Source: Epilithonimonas vandammei (GTDB lineage: Bacteria > Bacteroidota > Bacteroidia > Flavobacteriales > Weeksellaceae). From it: a stretch of DNA of 64,000 nt. The notes under the pieces are model-generated. The model worked only from the letters and a program-made list of their open reading frames with translations, did no database searches and had not been told where the DNA came from. Where the stretch lies: assembly GCF_003860525.1 (NCBI RefSeq), contig NZ_CP034161.1, positions 1,674,001 to 1,738,000 of the forward strand, in the 5' to 3' direction. Shown here piece by piece: positions 24,801 through 34,949 of the stretch. How positions within the stretch are numbered: position 1 is the first letter of the stretch; every line of letters begins with the position of its first letter. The translations under genes were made by a program, and so were the position numbers.

Positions 24801-24927
24801 AATTCACAAATCTTGATATAAAATTATAAAATTAATTTGACTTTTTTTCTGAATAAATTAAAAACATCATCGTACAATTGTTGTGCTTAACTGATTTTTT
24901 ATTTACATTGCCAAACAGGATTTAAGA

Positions 24928-25326
24928 ATGAAAAATTTACAGTTAATCGGTTTGTTTCTGGTTGTGGCAGGCAGTTTTCTGCCATTGGTTCGTATTCCCA
25001 TCATTGGAAACTGGAACTATTGGAAAGTTGATAATACACTTGCTGTTGCAGTTTGGGGATTTTCCTTATTAATGCTTGTTTTCATCTTAATTAACAAAAC
25101 TAAATTCGTGAGAATAATAGCGTTTTTAATGATATTGCTTTTTGTTTTCACAATTGTTGCTATTAAGTTAAAATCTTTGGATTATTTCAGCTTTTTACCA
25201 TTCAAATCCTGGCAATCGACATTTGCCGGAATTGTCAAATTATCTTGGGGATGGTTCATCGAATTTTTAGGAGTAGCCTTAATTTTAATAGCATCAAGAA
25301 AAAATATCAAAACAATAAAAAATTAA
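24928..25326 (+). CDS. Small integral membrane protein
   Basis: A 132-residue protein with four hydrophobic segments (about 4-22, 38-56, 60-80, 105-125) and few charged residues. I do not recognise a family. It ends seven bases before the thiolase start, so it is probably co-transcribed with it. The context gives no clear role. Confidence 0.6.
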   Translation: MKNLQLIGLFLVVAGSFLPLVRIPIIGNWNYWKVDNTLAVAVWGFSLLMLVFILINKTKFVRIIAFLMILLFVFTIVAIKLKSLDYFSFLPFKSWQSTFAGIVKLSWGWFIEFLGVALILIASRKNIKTIKN

Positions 25327-25333
25327 AAATATT

Positions 25334-26515
25334 ATGAAAGAAGTATTCATTGTATCAGCGGTCAGAACGCCAATGGGAAGTTTTATGGGAAGTCTGTCAG
25401 GCGTTCCTGCAACACAATTGGGAACTGCTGCGGTAAGAGGAGCTTTAGACAAAATTAACCTTGACCCAGCTTTGGTTCAGGAAATTTATATGGGAAATGT
25501 TTTGCAGGCTGGTGAAGGTCAGGCTCCGGCAAGACAAGTCGCTTTGGGTGCTGGTTTATCCAATCATACACCTTCCACAACAATTAATAAAGTTTGTGCT
25601 TCCGGAATGAAAGCTGTTACAATGGCAGCTCAGGCAATCAAGGCTGGTGATGTTGACATTATCGTTGCCGGCGGAATGGAAAATATGTCAAGCGTTCCTC
25701 ATTATCTGGATGGTAGAAATGGTGTGAAATTGGGTGACATCAAAATGCAAGATGGCTTAGTAAAAGACGGTTTGACTGATGTTTATAACAAAACGCATAT
25801 GGGCGTTTGTGCTGAACTATGCGCAAAAGAAAACGACATCACAAGAGAAGAGCAGGACGCTTTCGCCATCCAGTCTTACAAAAGATCTGCTGCAGCTTGG
25901 GAATCTGGAAAATTCGCGGATGAGGTTGTTCCTGTAAGTATTCCTCAAAGAAAAGGAGAGGCAGTTATTTTCTCAGAAGATGAAGAATATAAAGCGGTTA
26001 AATTCGATAAAATTCCAGCTTTACCAACAGTTTTCCAAAAAGAAAACGGAACAGTAACGGCAGCGAATGCTTCGACATTAAATGATGGTGCTTCTGCTTT
26101 GATTCTAATGTCAAAAGAAAAAGTAGAAGAGTTAGGTTTGAAGCCATTGGCAAAAATTATTTCTTATGCTGATGCAGCGGTTGAGCCGGAAAGATTTACA
26201 ATGGCACCTTCCAAAGCTTTGCCAATCGCTCTTGAAAAAGCAGGACTTACAAAAGACGACATTGACTTTTTTGAACTGAATGAAGCTTTTTCAGTTGTTG
26301 GTTTGGCTAATTGTAAAGTTTTAGGCTTAGACGCTTCGAAAGTTAATGTGAATGGTGGCGCAGTATCTCTCGGACATCCACTGGGAAGTTCTGGTTCCAG
26401 AATTATTGTGACGTTAGTTAATGTTCTAAAACAGAACAACGGAAAATATGGTGCAGCTGCTATTTGTAATGGTGGCGGTGGTGCAACTGCAATTGTGATA
26501 GAGAATCTACAGTAA
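25334..26515 (+). CDS. Thiolase (acetyl-CoA C-acyltransferase)
   Basis: A 393-residue type II thiolase that condenses two acetyl-CoA to acetoacetyl-CoA or runs the reverse cleavage. The nucleophilic cysteine is C88 in NKVCASGMKAV, the catalytic histidine lies in GHPLGSSGSR (about 347), and the second cysteine in CNGGGGA (about 378). The length and motifs fit the biosynthetic/AtoB group. It could feed the mevalonate route, whose kinase lies 1.7 kb away, but that is only proximity. Confidence 0.9.
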   Translation: MKEVFIVSAVRTPMGSFMGSLSGVPATQLGTAAVRGALDKINLDPALVQEIYMGNVLQAGEGQAPARQVALGAGLSNHTPSTTINKVCASGMKAVTMAAQAIKAGDVDIIVAGGMENMSSVPHYLDGRNGVKLGDIKMQDGLVKDGLTDVYNKTHMGVCAELCAKENDITREEQDAFAIQSYKRSAAAWESGKFADEVVPVSIPQRKGEAVIFSEDEEYKAVKFDKIPALPTVFQKENGTVTAANASTLNDGASALILMSKEKVEELGLKPLAKIISYADAAVEPERFTMAPSKALPIALEKAGLTKDDIDFFELNEAFSVVGLANCKVLGLDASKVNVNGGAVSLGHPLGSSGSRIIVTLVNVLKQNNGKYGAAAICNGGGGATAIVIENLQ

Positions 26516-26534
26516 GATTTTACTTTAATAATAA

Positions 26535-26588
26535 CAAACCATTAAGAATGATTGATTTTTTAATTAACTTCTTGATGGTTTTTTTATT
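26535..26588 (+). terminator. Terminator of the thiolase gene
   Basis: AAACCATTAAGAA near 26536 pairs imperfectly with TTCTTGATGGTTT near 26569-26581, then a T run. Confidence 0.65.
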
Positions 26589-26611
26589 TTTGTCTAAATA
26601 ATATATTTCCA

Positions 26612-28087
26612 ATGTCAGAAATAGAAAAAACAATTCCCAAAAACTCAATAAAGAATAACCCGAAAATAATGCGTGCCTGGGCTTTCTACGACTGGGCCAA
26701 CTCGGTTTATTCACTGGTGATCACTTCCACGATTTTCCCTATTTATTACTCCATTCTTACTACAGCTTATGAAAAAGATGAGTATGTGAAAGAAACGGGA
26801 CAATGGATAAAAGTTCCTGTGAGAAATTTGATCAAAATTTTCGGGAAAGAATATCAGCCAGATGCTGTTTATGGCTATTCATTGACGCTTTCGTTTGTAA
26901 TTGTAGTTTTATTATCGCCCATTTTGTCTTCTTTGGCAGATACCATTGGAAATAAGAAATCATTCCTACAGTTTTTCTGTTATCTGGGAGCAACTTCCTG
27001 TATGGGACTAGCGATGTTCACTGGTATGGGAACGGTTTGGTTAGGTTTACTATTTAGTGTGACAGCCAGTGTTGGTTTCTGGGGAAGTTTGGTTTTTTAT
27101 AATTCGTTTCTACCGGATATTGCAACGCGAGATAAACAGGATTCGCTTTCTGCAAAAGGGTATGTTTACGGCTACATTGGTTCTGTGATTTTGGTCGTGA
27201 TTTGTCTGGTATTGATTCAAGTTTGTGCAGAAACACCAAAACAGGCTGCGATTTATACAAGAGTTAGTTTCTTGTTGACAGGCGCTTGGTGGTTTGGGTT
27301 TTCACAATATACCTTCAAACATTTGCCACAATTTGGCCAGGTAAAAGATCAATTGCCAAAAGATTTGGTTTTGCTTAATTATAAAAATATCTTCAAAAGT
27401 CACGCGGAACAAGGCGGTTTTTTCGAGGTTTTAAGAGATAACATCAGTTTTTATATTGACATTGTAAAACAAAGTTTTAGAGAATTATTCAAAGTTGGAA
27501 ATCATCTTTTTGGAGATAGAAATCTAAAGTATTTTCTCACCAGCTTTTTCTTTTACAGTGTTGGGATGCAGACGATTTTCCTGATGGCGACTTTATTTGG
27601 AAAAAGTGAAATCAATATGGCTCAGGACAAACTGATAATGACATTGTTGTTAATTCAGATTGAAGCCATTATTGGTGCAATATTTTTCTCTTGGTTATCC
27701 AAGAAAATTGGAAACACAAATGTAATTAGTATTACTGTTATCATGTGGATTGGAGCTTGTCTTGCAGCTTATTATCTCAATAAAGAAAATCCAAATGTAG
27801 AATATCAATTCTACGGAATTGCAGGTGTTATCGGTTTGGTGATGGGTGGTTTACAGGCGATGTCGAGATCTACATATTCCAAATTGCTTCCGACCGATTC
27901 TATGGATAATACGACTTATTTCAGTTTCTATGACGTGTTGGAAAAATTAGCGATTATTTTGGGAACTTTCATCTTCGCCACATTGATAGAGCATTATAAT
28001 AATATGCGTTATGCGGCTTTGTCAATGACTATTTTCTTTGCACTTGGATTGGTATTTGTGCGGTTTGTCAAAACAAAATCCAATTAA
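26612..28087 (+). CDS. UMF1-type MFS transporter
   Basis: A 491-residue inner-membrane protein with about 12 helices. The MRAWAFYDWANSVYSLVITS N-terminus (from residue ~20) and the IFPIYY motif are typical of the UMF1/Atg22-like MFS group. YSLTLSFVIVVLLSPILSSLADTIGNKK holds an MFS motif A-like loop. The substrate of bacterial UMF1 proteins is not established; Atg22 in yeast exports amino acids from the vacuole. It is a single-gene unit. Confidence 0.85.
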   Translation: MSEIEKTIPKNSIKNNPKIMRAWAFYDWANSVYSLVITSTIFPIYYSILTTAYEKDEYVKETGQWIKVPVRNLIKIFGKEYQPDAVYGYSLTLSFVIVVLLSPILSSLADTIGNKKSFLQFFCYLGATSCMGLAMFTGMGTVWLGLLFSVTASVGFWGSLVFYNSFLPDIATRDKQDSLSAKGYVYGYIGSVILVVICLVLIQVCAETPKQAAIYTRVSFLLTGAWWFGFSQYTFKHLPQFGQVKDQLPKDLVLLNYKNIFKSHAEQGGFFEVLRDNISFYIDIVKQSFRELFKVGNHLFGDRNLKYFLTSFFFYSVGMQTIFLMATLFGKSEINMAQDKLIMTLLLIQIEAIIGAIFFSWLSKKIGNTNVISITVIMWIGACLAAYYLNKENPNVEYQFYGIAGVIGLVMGGLQAMSRSTYSKLLPTDSMDNTTYFSFYDVLEKLAIILGTFIFATLIEHYNNMRYAALSMTIFFALGLVFVRFVKTKSN

Positions 28088-28159
28088 TTAAGTTTAATTA
28101 ATATTTAATTCATAAAATTTAGGCGCGATAATTGTTAAGTTTTCACACAAAATATTTTG

Positions 28160-28167
28160 TAAATTTG
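28160..28167 (+). promoter_or_regulatory. -7 box of the mevalonate kinase gene
   Basis: TAAATTTG, 17 bases upstream of the ATG at 28185. Confidence 0.5.
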
Positions 28168-28184
28168 CAATATCAAAACACGAT

Positions 28185-29111
28185 ATGAACAACCCTTTAT
28201 TTTACGCAAAAATTCTTTTGTTCGGCGAGTACGGTATTATTGAGGATTCTCAAGGTCTTACTTTGCCTTACAGTTTTTATAAAGGAACATTGAAATTCTC
28301 AGACTTGGATAACGATTTTGAAAAAAAATCAAACCAATCTTTGAAAAAGTATTCCAACTATCTTTCAGATTTAGAATTGCCTGCAGAGTATAATTTAGAT
28401 GTTAAATCTTTTAAAAATGATATTGCAGAAGGTTTATTCTTCGATTCTAATATTCCGCAAGGTTACGGTGTCGGAAGTTCTGGTGCGTTGGTAGCTGCAA
28501 TTTTCGAAAAATATTCACTTATCAAAAGAAACCCTGAAACGATTTCCAAAGACGAACTAAAAGACTTAAAATTTATTTTCGGTCAGTTGGAAAGTTATTT
28601 TCACGGAAAAAGCTCCGGAATCGACCCATTGATTTGTTTTATGAATCTTCCAATTCTGATAGAAAGCAAAGAAAGTGTGGACAAAGTTTCTATCCCCAAA
28701 GAAGAATTGGGCAAAGGTGCTATTTTCTTGATTGATTCAGGAATGACTGGCGAAACTGGACCAATGATTCAAATTTTCTTTGAAAAATTGAAGAACGAAG
28801 GTTTCCGCAAAACTTTGAAAGAGGAGTTCATCCGTTATAACAATGCTTGTATTGATGCTTTTCTGAAAAAAGATATGAATCCTTTTTTTCGTAATCTGAA
28901 AAAATTATCGGTTTGGGCTTACGAACATTTCCGCCCGATGATTCCGGAAAATCTTTTCAATGTTTGGAAAAAAGGTCTGGATTCAAACGCTTATTACCTT
29001 AAACTTTGCGGAAGCGGAGGTGGAGGTTACATCCTTGGTTTTGCAAAAGATTATGCAAAAGCAGAAAAGATGCTGGAAGGTTTCCATAAAGAAGTGATTT
29101 ACAGATTTTAA
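28185..29111 (+). CDS. GHMP kinase, mevalonate kinase type
   Basis: A 308-residue cytoplasmic kinase that should phosphorylate mevalonate to 5-phosphomevalonate in isoprenoid synthesis. The GHMP ATP-binding motif is PQGYGVGSSGALVAA (91-105). The HGKSSGIDPLICF block (about 140-152) carries the catalytic aspartate. The C-terminal glycine-rich motif is KLCGSGGGGYILGF. It is followed after 69 bases by a UbiA prenyltransferase, an isoprenoid-related neighbour that supports the assignment. Other GHMP substrates cannot be excluded from sequence alone. Confidence 0.85.
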   Translation: MNNPLFYAKILLFGEYGIIEDSQGLTLPYSFYKGTLKFSDLDNDFEKKSNQSLKKYSNYLSDLELPAEYNLDVKSFKNDIAEGLFFDSNIPQGYGVGSSGALVAAIFEKYSLIKRNPETISKDELKDLKFIFGQLESYFHGKSSGIDPLICFMNLPILIESKESVDKVSIPKEELGKGAIFLIDSGMTGETGPMIQIFFEKLKNEGFRKTLKEEFIRYNNACIDAFLKKDMNPFFRNLKKLSVWAYEHFRPMIPENLFNVWKKGLDSNAYYLKLCGSGGGGYILGFAKDYAKAEKMLEGFHKEVIYRF

Positions 29112-29135
29112 AATTAATATTAAAAGTAATGTAAG

Positions 29136-29166
29136 CCTTTCATCGTCTATCTTTGAAAGGTTTTTT
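29136..29166 (+). terminator. Weak terminator between mevalonate kinase and UbiA
   Basis: CCTTTCA (29136-29142) pairs with TGAAAGG (29154-29160), followed by TTTTTT. It may reduce rather than block read-through. Confidence 0.55.
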
Positions 29167-29180
29167 ATAATAAGAAAAAA

Positions 29181-30104
29181 ATGAACGACGAAGTAAGACC
29201 GACTTCCCGAAATGCTCTTTACCGTATTTCTCAGTTGATGGGTTTTCTTTTGGGCGCACGTTTTTTTGTAGCGATTCTGCTTCTTTTTGCATTGTATGTT
29301 TCCACTTTTTTCCTGTTCAATAGAGAAGAAAGTTTCAGAAATTTTGTCTTCGATTACAAAGTTCATTCGATTATCATCTGTTCCGTTCTCAGCATCTTAG
29401 CAGGTGGAATTATCAACCGGTTTTATGATAAGGAAAAAGACCAATTGACACAGCCTTTCCGCTCAAGATTGCAAAATTTCTTAAAAGAAAAATATTTCCT
29501 CACCGCTTACGTCATTCTGAATTTATTCTCACTTGGATTGGCAATTTTCGTCTCACACAGGGTTTTTATTTTCTTCTTGATTTATCAGTTTTTGATGTGG
29601 TTTTACAGTCATAAACTCAGCAAAATAATTGTTCTTAACAATTTCACTTTTGTATCATTAACTCTCTATCCGTTCTTCGGAATGTTGATTTATTACCAGA
29701 CATTTTCGCTCAAGATTTTATTCTTGGCAATTTTCCTTTTTCTAATGTTGTTCATTATCGATGTTACAAAAGATACATTGACAAAAAATGCTGATAAAAT
29801 GTTTGGTTACAATACACTAGCGAACCGAATCGGATTCCAGAATACAAGGTCAATCCTTTTAGTTCTTCTGATAATTACGTTAGCAATTTCTGTAATTCTA
29901 AGTATAGGAATCGGCTTCAAAAATATAATGGCGTGGTATTTTTTAATAACGACATTAGTCATTATTGGAACCATTTTTATGTTATTTCGAAATCAAAAAA
30001 ACGATAAATTTAAATCTCTGAATCTCCTCAGATTATGGATTTTCTTCGGGATTTTGGCAATGTTATTTGATGGAATCTTTCACAAATATCCTTGGCTTAT
30101 TTAA
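29181..30104 (+). CDS. UbiA-family prenyltransferase
   Basis: A 307-residue membrane protein with about eight to nine helices that transfers a prenyl chain to an acceptor. The first Asp-rich motif is NRFYDKEKD (N79, D83, D87) and the second DVTKDTLTKNAD (about 194-205), both binding the prenyl diphosphate through Mg. Bacteroidetes relatives are often named geranylgeranylglycerol-phosphate geranylgeranyltransferase, after the archaeal-lipid enzyme, but the acceptor is not proven. It follows mevalonate kinase and precedes a GNAT gene by 11 bases. Confidence 0.85.
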   Translation: MNDEVRPTSRNALYRISQLMGFLLGARFFVAILLLFALYVSTFFLFNREESFRNFVFDYKVHSIIICSVLSILAGGIINRFYDKEKDQLTQPFRSRLQNFLKEKYFLTAYVILNLFSLGLAIFVSHRVFIFFLIYQFLMWFYSHKLSKIIVLNNFTFVSLTLYPFFGMLIYYQTFSLKILFLAIFLFLMLFIIDVTKDTLTKNADKMFGYNTLANRIGFQNTRSILLVLLIITLAISVILSIGIGFKNIMAWYFLITTLVIIGTIFMLFRNQKNDKFKSLNLLRLWIFFGILAMLFDGIFHKYPWLI

Positions 30105-30115
30105 AAAAATAAAAA

Positions 30116-30604
30116 ATGTCAGTAACTATCAGGAAAAATAAAAAGGAAGATAACGTGATACTTGCCAAAATTATCCGATCCAGTTTTCACGATTTTGATG
30201 TGAAGAATACTTGTGGGACAGTTTACACAGATCCCACTACAGATGATTTATTTTCATTGTTCCAAGTTGAAAATTCTGCCTTGTATGTGGCGGAAGAAAA
30301 TGGTGTTATATTAGGTTGTTGCGGGATTTTTCCTACAGAAAACCTTCCAGAAAAAATAGTAGAACTGGTAAAATTCTATCTTACAAGAGAAGCCAGAGGA
30401 AAAGGAATCGGAAAATTATTAATGGAAAAATGTCTTGAGAAAGCTAAAGAAATAGGGTGTAACCAAGTTTATCTGGAGAGTTTGCCTGCGTTTAGCAAGG
30501 CTGTTTCCATTTATGAAAAACAGGGATTTCAGTATCTAGAAAAGGCTTTGGGAGATTCTGGACATTCTGGTTGTAATCTTTGGATGATCAAAAAACTCCA
30601 TTAA
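30116..30604 (+). CDS. GNAT-family N-acetyltransferase
   Basis: A 162-residue acetyl-CoA-dependent acyltransferase. The acetyl-CoA binding motif is LTREARGKGIGKLLMEKCLEKA (about 89-110), with the QxxGxGK/A-type RGKGIGKLL loop. The last strand carries YEKQGF. The acceptor is unknown. It is placed 11 bases after the UbiA gene, so in the same operon, and ends before a strong bidirectional terminator. Confidence 0.85.
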   Translation: MSVTIRKNKKEDNVILAKIIRSSFHDFDVKNTCGTVYTDPTTDDLFSLFQVENSALYVAEENGVILGCCGIFPTENLPEKIVELVKFYLTREARGKGIGKLLMEKCLEKAKEIGCNQVYLESLPAFSKAVSIYEKQGFQYLEKALGDSGHSGCNLWMIKKLH

Positions 30605-30636
30605 TATTTTATCGAATGGTATAGAAACAATCAAAT

Positions 30637-30673
30637 AAAAAAGTCCAATATCCCTAGGAAATTGGACTTTTTA
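30637..30673. terminator. Bidirectional terminator
   Basis: Perfect stem AAAAAGTCCAAT / ATTGGACTTTTT with an 11-base loop, between convergent genes. Confidence 0.85.
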
Positions 30674-30753
30674 AATATTGTCTTACTGGTTAAGGAAATC
30701 TTATAGAGCGAAAACTTAAAGAGTTTAGGTTTTCAAAATTATATTTCTGATTT

Positions 30754-31548
30754 TTATCCAAAAATTTCATTCAAAACCTTTGCTAATCGTAATCCGCCGT
30801 AAAGCAATTGCCTTTCTAATGTTGATTCGAAACGGTAATTGTACGCATAACTCAATTTAGAATCTTTCGGCGTTTGATAGTAAATAGAATTTGCGATTTT
30901 GTGACTGTCAAATAACCATTCTTCCAATGTTCCACTTTGGATTTGCTTTACTTCATCTTTTGATTTTACGTCAAGAAGATTAGCAAATTCGGTGTAAGTA
31001 TATTTTTGATCTTCAACCAATTTAGAATCCCAAAGTGAATGTAGATTCGTATTTTGTCCAAAGTAAGTCAGGTTGATTTTATTGCCGCCCAAATCCGCAG
31101 CTCTACCAACGTGCAAAGGCTGATGCAGGTCGCCGACCAAGTGAATCAGGAACATCAGAGCCTCTTTTTTGTCTTTTGGAGAAACATTTTTATCCTTGAT
31201 TTTTTCCGATAAGATTCTGATTTGAGTATAAAGATTCGGAGATTTCTGAACAGATAAAGAATCTTTGAACTGCTCAAAATTCTTTTGTGGATTGATATTT
31301 ACATAATGCCAAGACGAGGTTTCTTTCCAAACTCCCGTGGTGTCAGATTTGATGAAATCTGGCCAGTTGGCGTAGTAAGCCATTTTCTGCTCACCGAACA
31401 ATTTTTTGATATTTCGCTGAGCTTTGGAACTCAAATGATGTTGCGCGATTTCGGCTACAATCCTGTGTCCCGTCAATCCCCAAGCAAAAGAGTAAAGTGA
31501 TGACAAAATACAAGCTGCAAATGCAAATTTTGATAAAATACGTTTCAT
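30754..31548 (-). CDS. S1/P1-type nuclease, secreted
   Basis: A 264-residue exported zinc nuclease that degrades single-stranded nucleic acid. The signal peptide ends after SFA, leaving the N-terminal tryptophan (WGLTGH) that in this family is itself a zinc ligand. Further ligands lie in GHRIVAEIAQHHL, NWPDFIKSD, SSWHYVN and LIHLVGDLHQPLHVG. The length fits the family. It is probably periplasmic or extracellular, used for scavenging. A -7 box is at 31569-31576 (TATCTTTG, minus). Confidence 0.9.
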   Translation of the reverse strand: MKRILSKFAFAACILSSLYSFAWGLTGHRIVAEIAQHHLSSKAQRNIKKLFGEQKMAYYANWPDFIKSDTTGVWKETSSWHYVNINPQKNFEQFKDSLSVQKSPNLYTQIRILSEKIKDKNVSPKDKKEALMFLIHLVGDLHQPLHVGRAADLGGNKINLTYFGQNTNLHSLWDSKLVEDQKYTYTEFANLLDVKSKDEVKQIQSGTLEEWLFDSHKIANSIYYQTPKDSKLSYAYNYRFESTLERQLLYGGLRLAKVLNEIFG

Positions 31549-31568
31549 TTTTTAATTCTTTCAAGTTG

Positions 31569-31576
31569 CAAAGATA
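31569..31576 (-). promoter_or_regulatory. -7 box of the S1/P1 nuclease gene
   Basis: TATCTTTG on the minus strand, 20 bases upstream of the start codon. Confidence 0.5.
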
Positions 31577-31790
31577 GTTTTAGCTTAAGTTTTATCCTCT
31601 AAAAAATAATGTTAAATATTATTAAACTTGCGTTTGATTTCTAACATAAAGACACAAAGTTGTTTCTTCCCTTTCTGTATATTTTTAAGGCACAAGGTTT
31701 TTCTTTCTGCCTTAAAACATCTGCATAGAAATATTTTTTTATGCCTTAGTGTTTAATCAATTTAATCATTAAAAACCAAGTTAATTTCCG

Positions 31791-31798
31791 TATTTTTG
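31791..31798 (+). promoter_or_regulatory. -7 box of uvrA
   Basis: TATTTTTG, 26 bases upstream of the ATG. Confidence 0.5.
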
Positions 31799-31824
31799 CG
31801 TTTTCCCAGAATGAGAATAATTTA

Positions 31825-34653
31825 ATGAAAGATTATCAGGATTTTATCGAAGTTTACGGTGCTAGAGAACACAATCTCAAGAATATATCTGTAAAGATCC
31901 CAAGAAACGAATTGGTTGTTATTACAGGACTTTCCGGAAGCGGAAAATCCTCTTTGGCTTTCGATACGATTTTTGCTGAAGGACAACGCCGTTACATCGA
32001 AACTTTTTCGGCGTATGCAAGACAGTTTTTGGGTGGATTGGAACGTCCGGATGTTGATAAAATTGAAGGTCTGTCGCCAGTAATCGCTATTGAGCAGAAA
32101 ACCACGAATAAGAATCCACGTTCAACCGTGGGCACAATTACAGAACTATATGATTTTCTGAGACTTCTGTTTGCAAGAGTTTCGGATGCTTATTCTATGA
32201 GTTCTGGAAAAAGATTGGTAAGTTATACGGAAGACCAGATTTTGGAAACCATCAAAGAAAACTTCAAAGGGAAAAAAGTTTATCTGTTGGCTCCGGTTGT
32301 GCGTTCCAGAAAAGGGCATTACCACGAATTGTTCATTCATCTTTCCAAAAAAGGTTATTCACAAGCGAGAATTGATGGTGTTTTACAAGATATTGAATAC
32401 GATTTAAAACTTGACAGATATAAAACTCACGACATTGAGGTTGTGATTGACCGTTGGATTATCGGTGAAAATGCGTCTGAATTAAGAATGGAAAAATCTC
32501 TGAAAACCGCTTCCGATATGGGAGAAGGATTGATTGCCATCCAAGAAATGGGGCAAGATGAGATTCATTTTTTCAGTAAGAATTTAATGGACGATTCAAC
32601 AGGGGATTCTTTGGCTTTACCAGAACCAAACACTTTTTCTTTCAACTCTCCAAAAGGAAGTTGCGAAACTTGCAAAGGCCTTGGAACTGTAAAAAAAGTC
32701 AACACAGATTATTTCGTAGAAAATACGAGTTTATCAATCAATCAAGGCGCATTGTTACCTTTGGAACAAATCAAATCTAATAAATGGATTCTGTCTCAAA
32801 TCAAATCTATTCTTGAAGTTTTTGATTTAAGTTTAACAACGCCATTTAAAGATATTCCGAAAAAAGCTTTAGATTATATTTATTACGGTTACAGCAGCGA
32901 TGTGACCAAAGAGCTGAAACACGCAGGTATTTCCAAAAAAATCAAAATCAACTTCGAAGGTTTAGTCAAAATCCTTGAAGAGATTGTTGAGGAAAGAGAA
33001 AATTATGATGCGGTTTTAGTAGAACGAAATTTCACAACCGAAGAAACTTGCCCGGCTTGTAAAGGCGCACGTCTTCGTCAGGAAAGTTTGAGTTTCAAAA
33101 TTGATGGAAAAAATATTGCGGAAGTTAACGCTTTGTCTTTGCTAGATTTCAAAGATTGGTTAGCGGCGGTAAAAGATAAATTCAGTGATAAAAATAAAAT
33201 TATCGCACACGAAATTCTGAAAGAAATCGAAACCAGATTACAGTTCCTTTTGGATGTTGGTTTGGATTATCTGAGTCTCAGCAGAAGCTCAAGAACGCTT
33301 TCTGGAGGAGAATCTCAGCGTATTCGTTTGGCAACTCAAATCGGTTCTCAATTGGTAAATGTTCTTTACATTTTGGACGAACCTTCGATCGGTCTTCATC
33401 AGCGTGACAACGAAAGGTTGATTAACTCGCTAAAACATCTTCGTGATATCGGAAACTCAGTTTTGGTGGTAGAGCACGATAAAGATATGATTTTGGAAGC
33501 GGACCACGTTTTGGATATTGGTCCAAAAGCAGGGAAATTCGGGGGAGAAATTCTTTGGCAAGGAAATCCGAAAGATATTACCAAAGCCAACACCATCACG
33601 GCAGATTATCTGACTGGAAAACGTAAAATCGAAATTCCTGCTGAACGACGCGCTGGGAACGGAAAATCTATTGTTCTGAAAGGTGCAACTGGAAATAACC
33701 TGAAAAATGTTAATCTGACGATCCCGTTAGGGAAATTAGTGGTTGTTTCAGGGATTTCGGGAAGTGGAAAATCTTCTTTGATTAACGGAACTTTGTACCC
33801 AATTCTGAATCGTCATTTTTACAGAGCAATCCAAGAACCTTTGCCATATAAAAGTATTGAAGGAATTGATAATATCGACAAAATCGTAGATGTTGACCAA
33901 AGTCCAATCGGGAGAACACCGCGTTCCAATCCTGCGACTTACACGGGAATGTTCACCGATATTAGGAATCTTTTTGCCGAATTGCCGGAAAGTAAAATCC
34001 GTGGTTACAAAGCCGGACGTTTTTCTTTCAATGTTAAAGGTGGACGTTGCGAAACTTGCCAAGGTGGTGGTTTGAAAGTCATCGAAATGAATTTCCTTCC
34101 GGATGTTTATGTTCATTGCGAAACCTGCCACGGAAAACGTTTCAACCGCGAAACTTTGGAAGTTCGTTACAAAGGAAAATCTATTTCTGATGTTTTGGAC
34201 ATGACGATTAATGAAGCGGTAGAATTCTTCCAACCGATTCCGAAAATCTTTAATAAAGTGAAGACTTTGCAAGATGTTGGTTTGGGTTATATCACAATTG
34301 GACAGCAATCCACAACTTTAAGTGGAGGAGAAGCGCAACGTGTGAAACTCGCAACTGAACTTTCCAAAAAACAAACAGGAAATACACTGTATATATTAGA
34401 TGAACCAACAACCGGACTTCATTTCGAAGATGTGAAAATCCTGATGGACGCGATCAAAAAATTGGTAGACTTAGGGAACTCGTTCATCATCATCGAACAT
34501 AATATGGATGTGATTAAATTGGCGGACCATATTATTGATGTTGGGCCAGAAGGAGGAAAACACGGTGGACAAATCATTGCAGAAGGAACGCCTGAAGAAG
34601 TAATTAAATCTAAGAAAAGCTTGACCGCTAAGTTTTTGAAGAAAGAGATGTAA
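31825..34653 (+). CDS. uvrA: Excinuclease ABC subunit A
   Basis: DNA damage sensor of nucleotide excision repair, 942 residues, two ABC ATPase halves. The first Walker A is [14 protein letters not shown] (about 36-49) and the second [13 protein letters not shown] (about 645). ABC signatures are [12 protein letters not shown] and [12 protein letters not shown]. Zinc-binding Cys pairs are visible in [25 protein letters not shown] and CETCHGKR. The length is normal for the main UvrA, not the shorter drug-resistance type. It is monocistronic and close to a small lipoprotein gene. Confidence 0.97.
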   Translation: MKDYQDFIEVYGAREHNLKNISVKIPRNELVVITGLSGSGKSSLAFDTIFAEGQRRYIETFSAYARQFLGGLERPDVDKIEGLSPVIAIEQKTTNKNPRSTVGTITELYDFLRLLFARVSDAYSMSSGKRLVSYTEDQILETIKENFKGKKVYLLAPVVRSRKGHYHELFIHLSKKGYSQARIDGVLQDIEYDLKLDRYKTHDIEVVIDRWIIGENASELRMEKSLKTASDMGEGLIAIQEMGQDEIHFFSKNLMDDSTGDSLALPEPNTFSFNSPKGSCETCKGLGTVKKVNTDYFVENTSLSINQGALLPLEQIKSNKWILSQIKSILEVFDLSLTTPFKDIPKKALDYIYYGYSSDVTKELKHAGISKKIKINFEGLVKILEEIVEERENYDAVLVERNFTTEETCPACKGARLRQESLSFKIDGKNIAEVNALSLLDFKDWLAAVKDKFSDKNKIIAHEILKEIETRLQFLLDVGLDYLSLSRSSRTLSGGESQRIRLATQIGSQLVNVLYILDEPSIGLHQRDNERLINSLKHLRDIGNSVLVVEHDKDMILEADHVLDIGPKAGKFGGEILWQGNPKDITKANTITADYLTGKRKIEIPAERRAGNGKSIVLKGATGNNLKNVNLTIPLGKLVVVSGISGSGKSSLINGTLYPILNRHFYRAIQEPLPYKSIEGIDNIDKIVDVDQSPIGRTPRSNPATYTGMFTDIRNLFAELPESKIRGYKAGRFSFNVKGGRCETCQGGGLKVIEMNFLPDVYVHCETCHGKRFNRETLEVRYKGKSISDVLDMTINEAVEFFQPIPKIFNKVKTLQDVGLGYITIGQQSTTLSGGEAQRVKLATELSKKQTGNTLYILDEPTTGLHFEDVKILMDAIKKLVDLGNSFIIIEHNMDVIKLADHIIDVGPEGGKHGGQIIAEGTPEEVIKSKKSLTAKFLKKEM

Positions 34654-34690
34654 TTGGTATCATATTTGTGATTCTGTACAAAAAATAGTT

Positions 34691-34870
34691 ATGAAATCAT
34701 TTAAAATTTATCTTTCACTTGTTGTTTTCTCTCTTAGTATCATATCTTGTGAAATAAGAACTACAACAGGTGCTAGAACGGTAAGTGGAAAATCAGTCCC
34801 TCCAGGACAAGCGAAAAAGATTTACGGAACCAAATCGGCCAGACCATTTGCGCCGGGACAGAATAAATAA
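34691..34870 (+). CDS. Small lipoprotein, 59 residues
   Basis: MKSFKIYLSLVVFSLSIIS is a lipoprotein signal peptide with lipobox SIISC (C20). The mature part is ~40 residues (EIRTTTGARTVSGKSVPPG, KKIYGTKSARPFAPGQNK), Gly/Pro/Lys-rich. Small proteins of this shape occur in Chryseobacterium, sometimes labelled quinol oxidase subunit 4; I see no basis for that function. It follows uvrA by 37 bases and is closed by a terminator. Confidence 0.7.
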   Translation: MKSFKIYLSLVVFSLSIISCEIRTTTGARTVSGKSVPPGQAKKIYGTKSARPFAPGQNK

Positions 34871-34895
34871 ATTTTTTTCGTGATAGCGATATAAC

Positions 34896-34935
34896 AATAA
34901 TCCCTTTCCATACGTGGAAAGGGATTGTTTTATTA
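34896..34935. terminator. Bidirectional terminator
   Basis: Stem AATCCCTTTCCA / TGGAAAGGGATT with loop TACG, then T run; between the convergent lipoprotein and GH13 genes. Confidence 0.85.
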
Positions 34936-34949
34936 ATTAATTATTGAGT

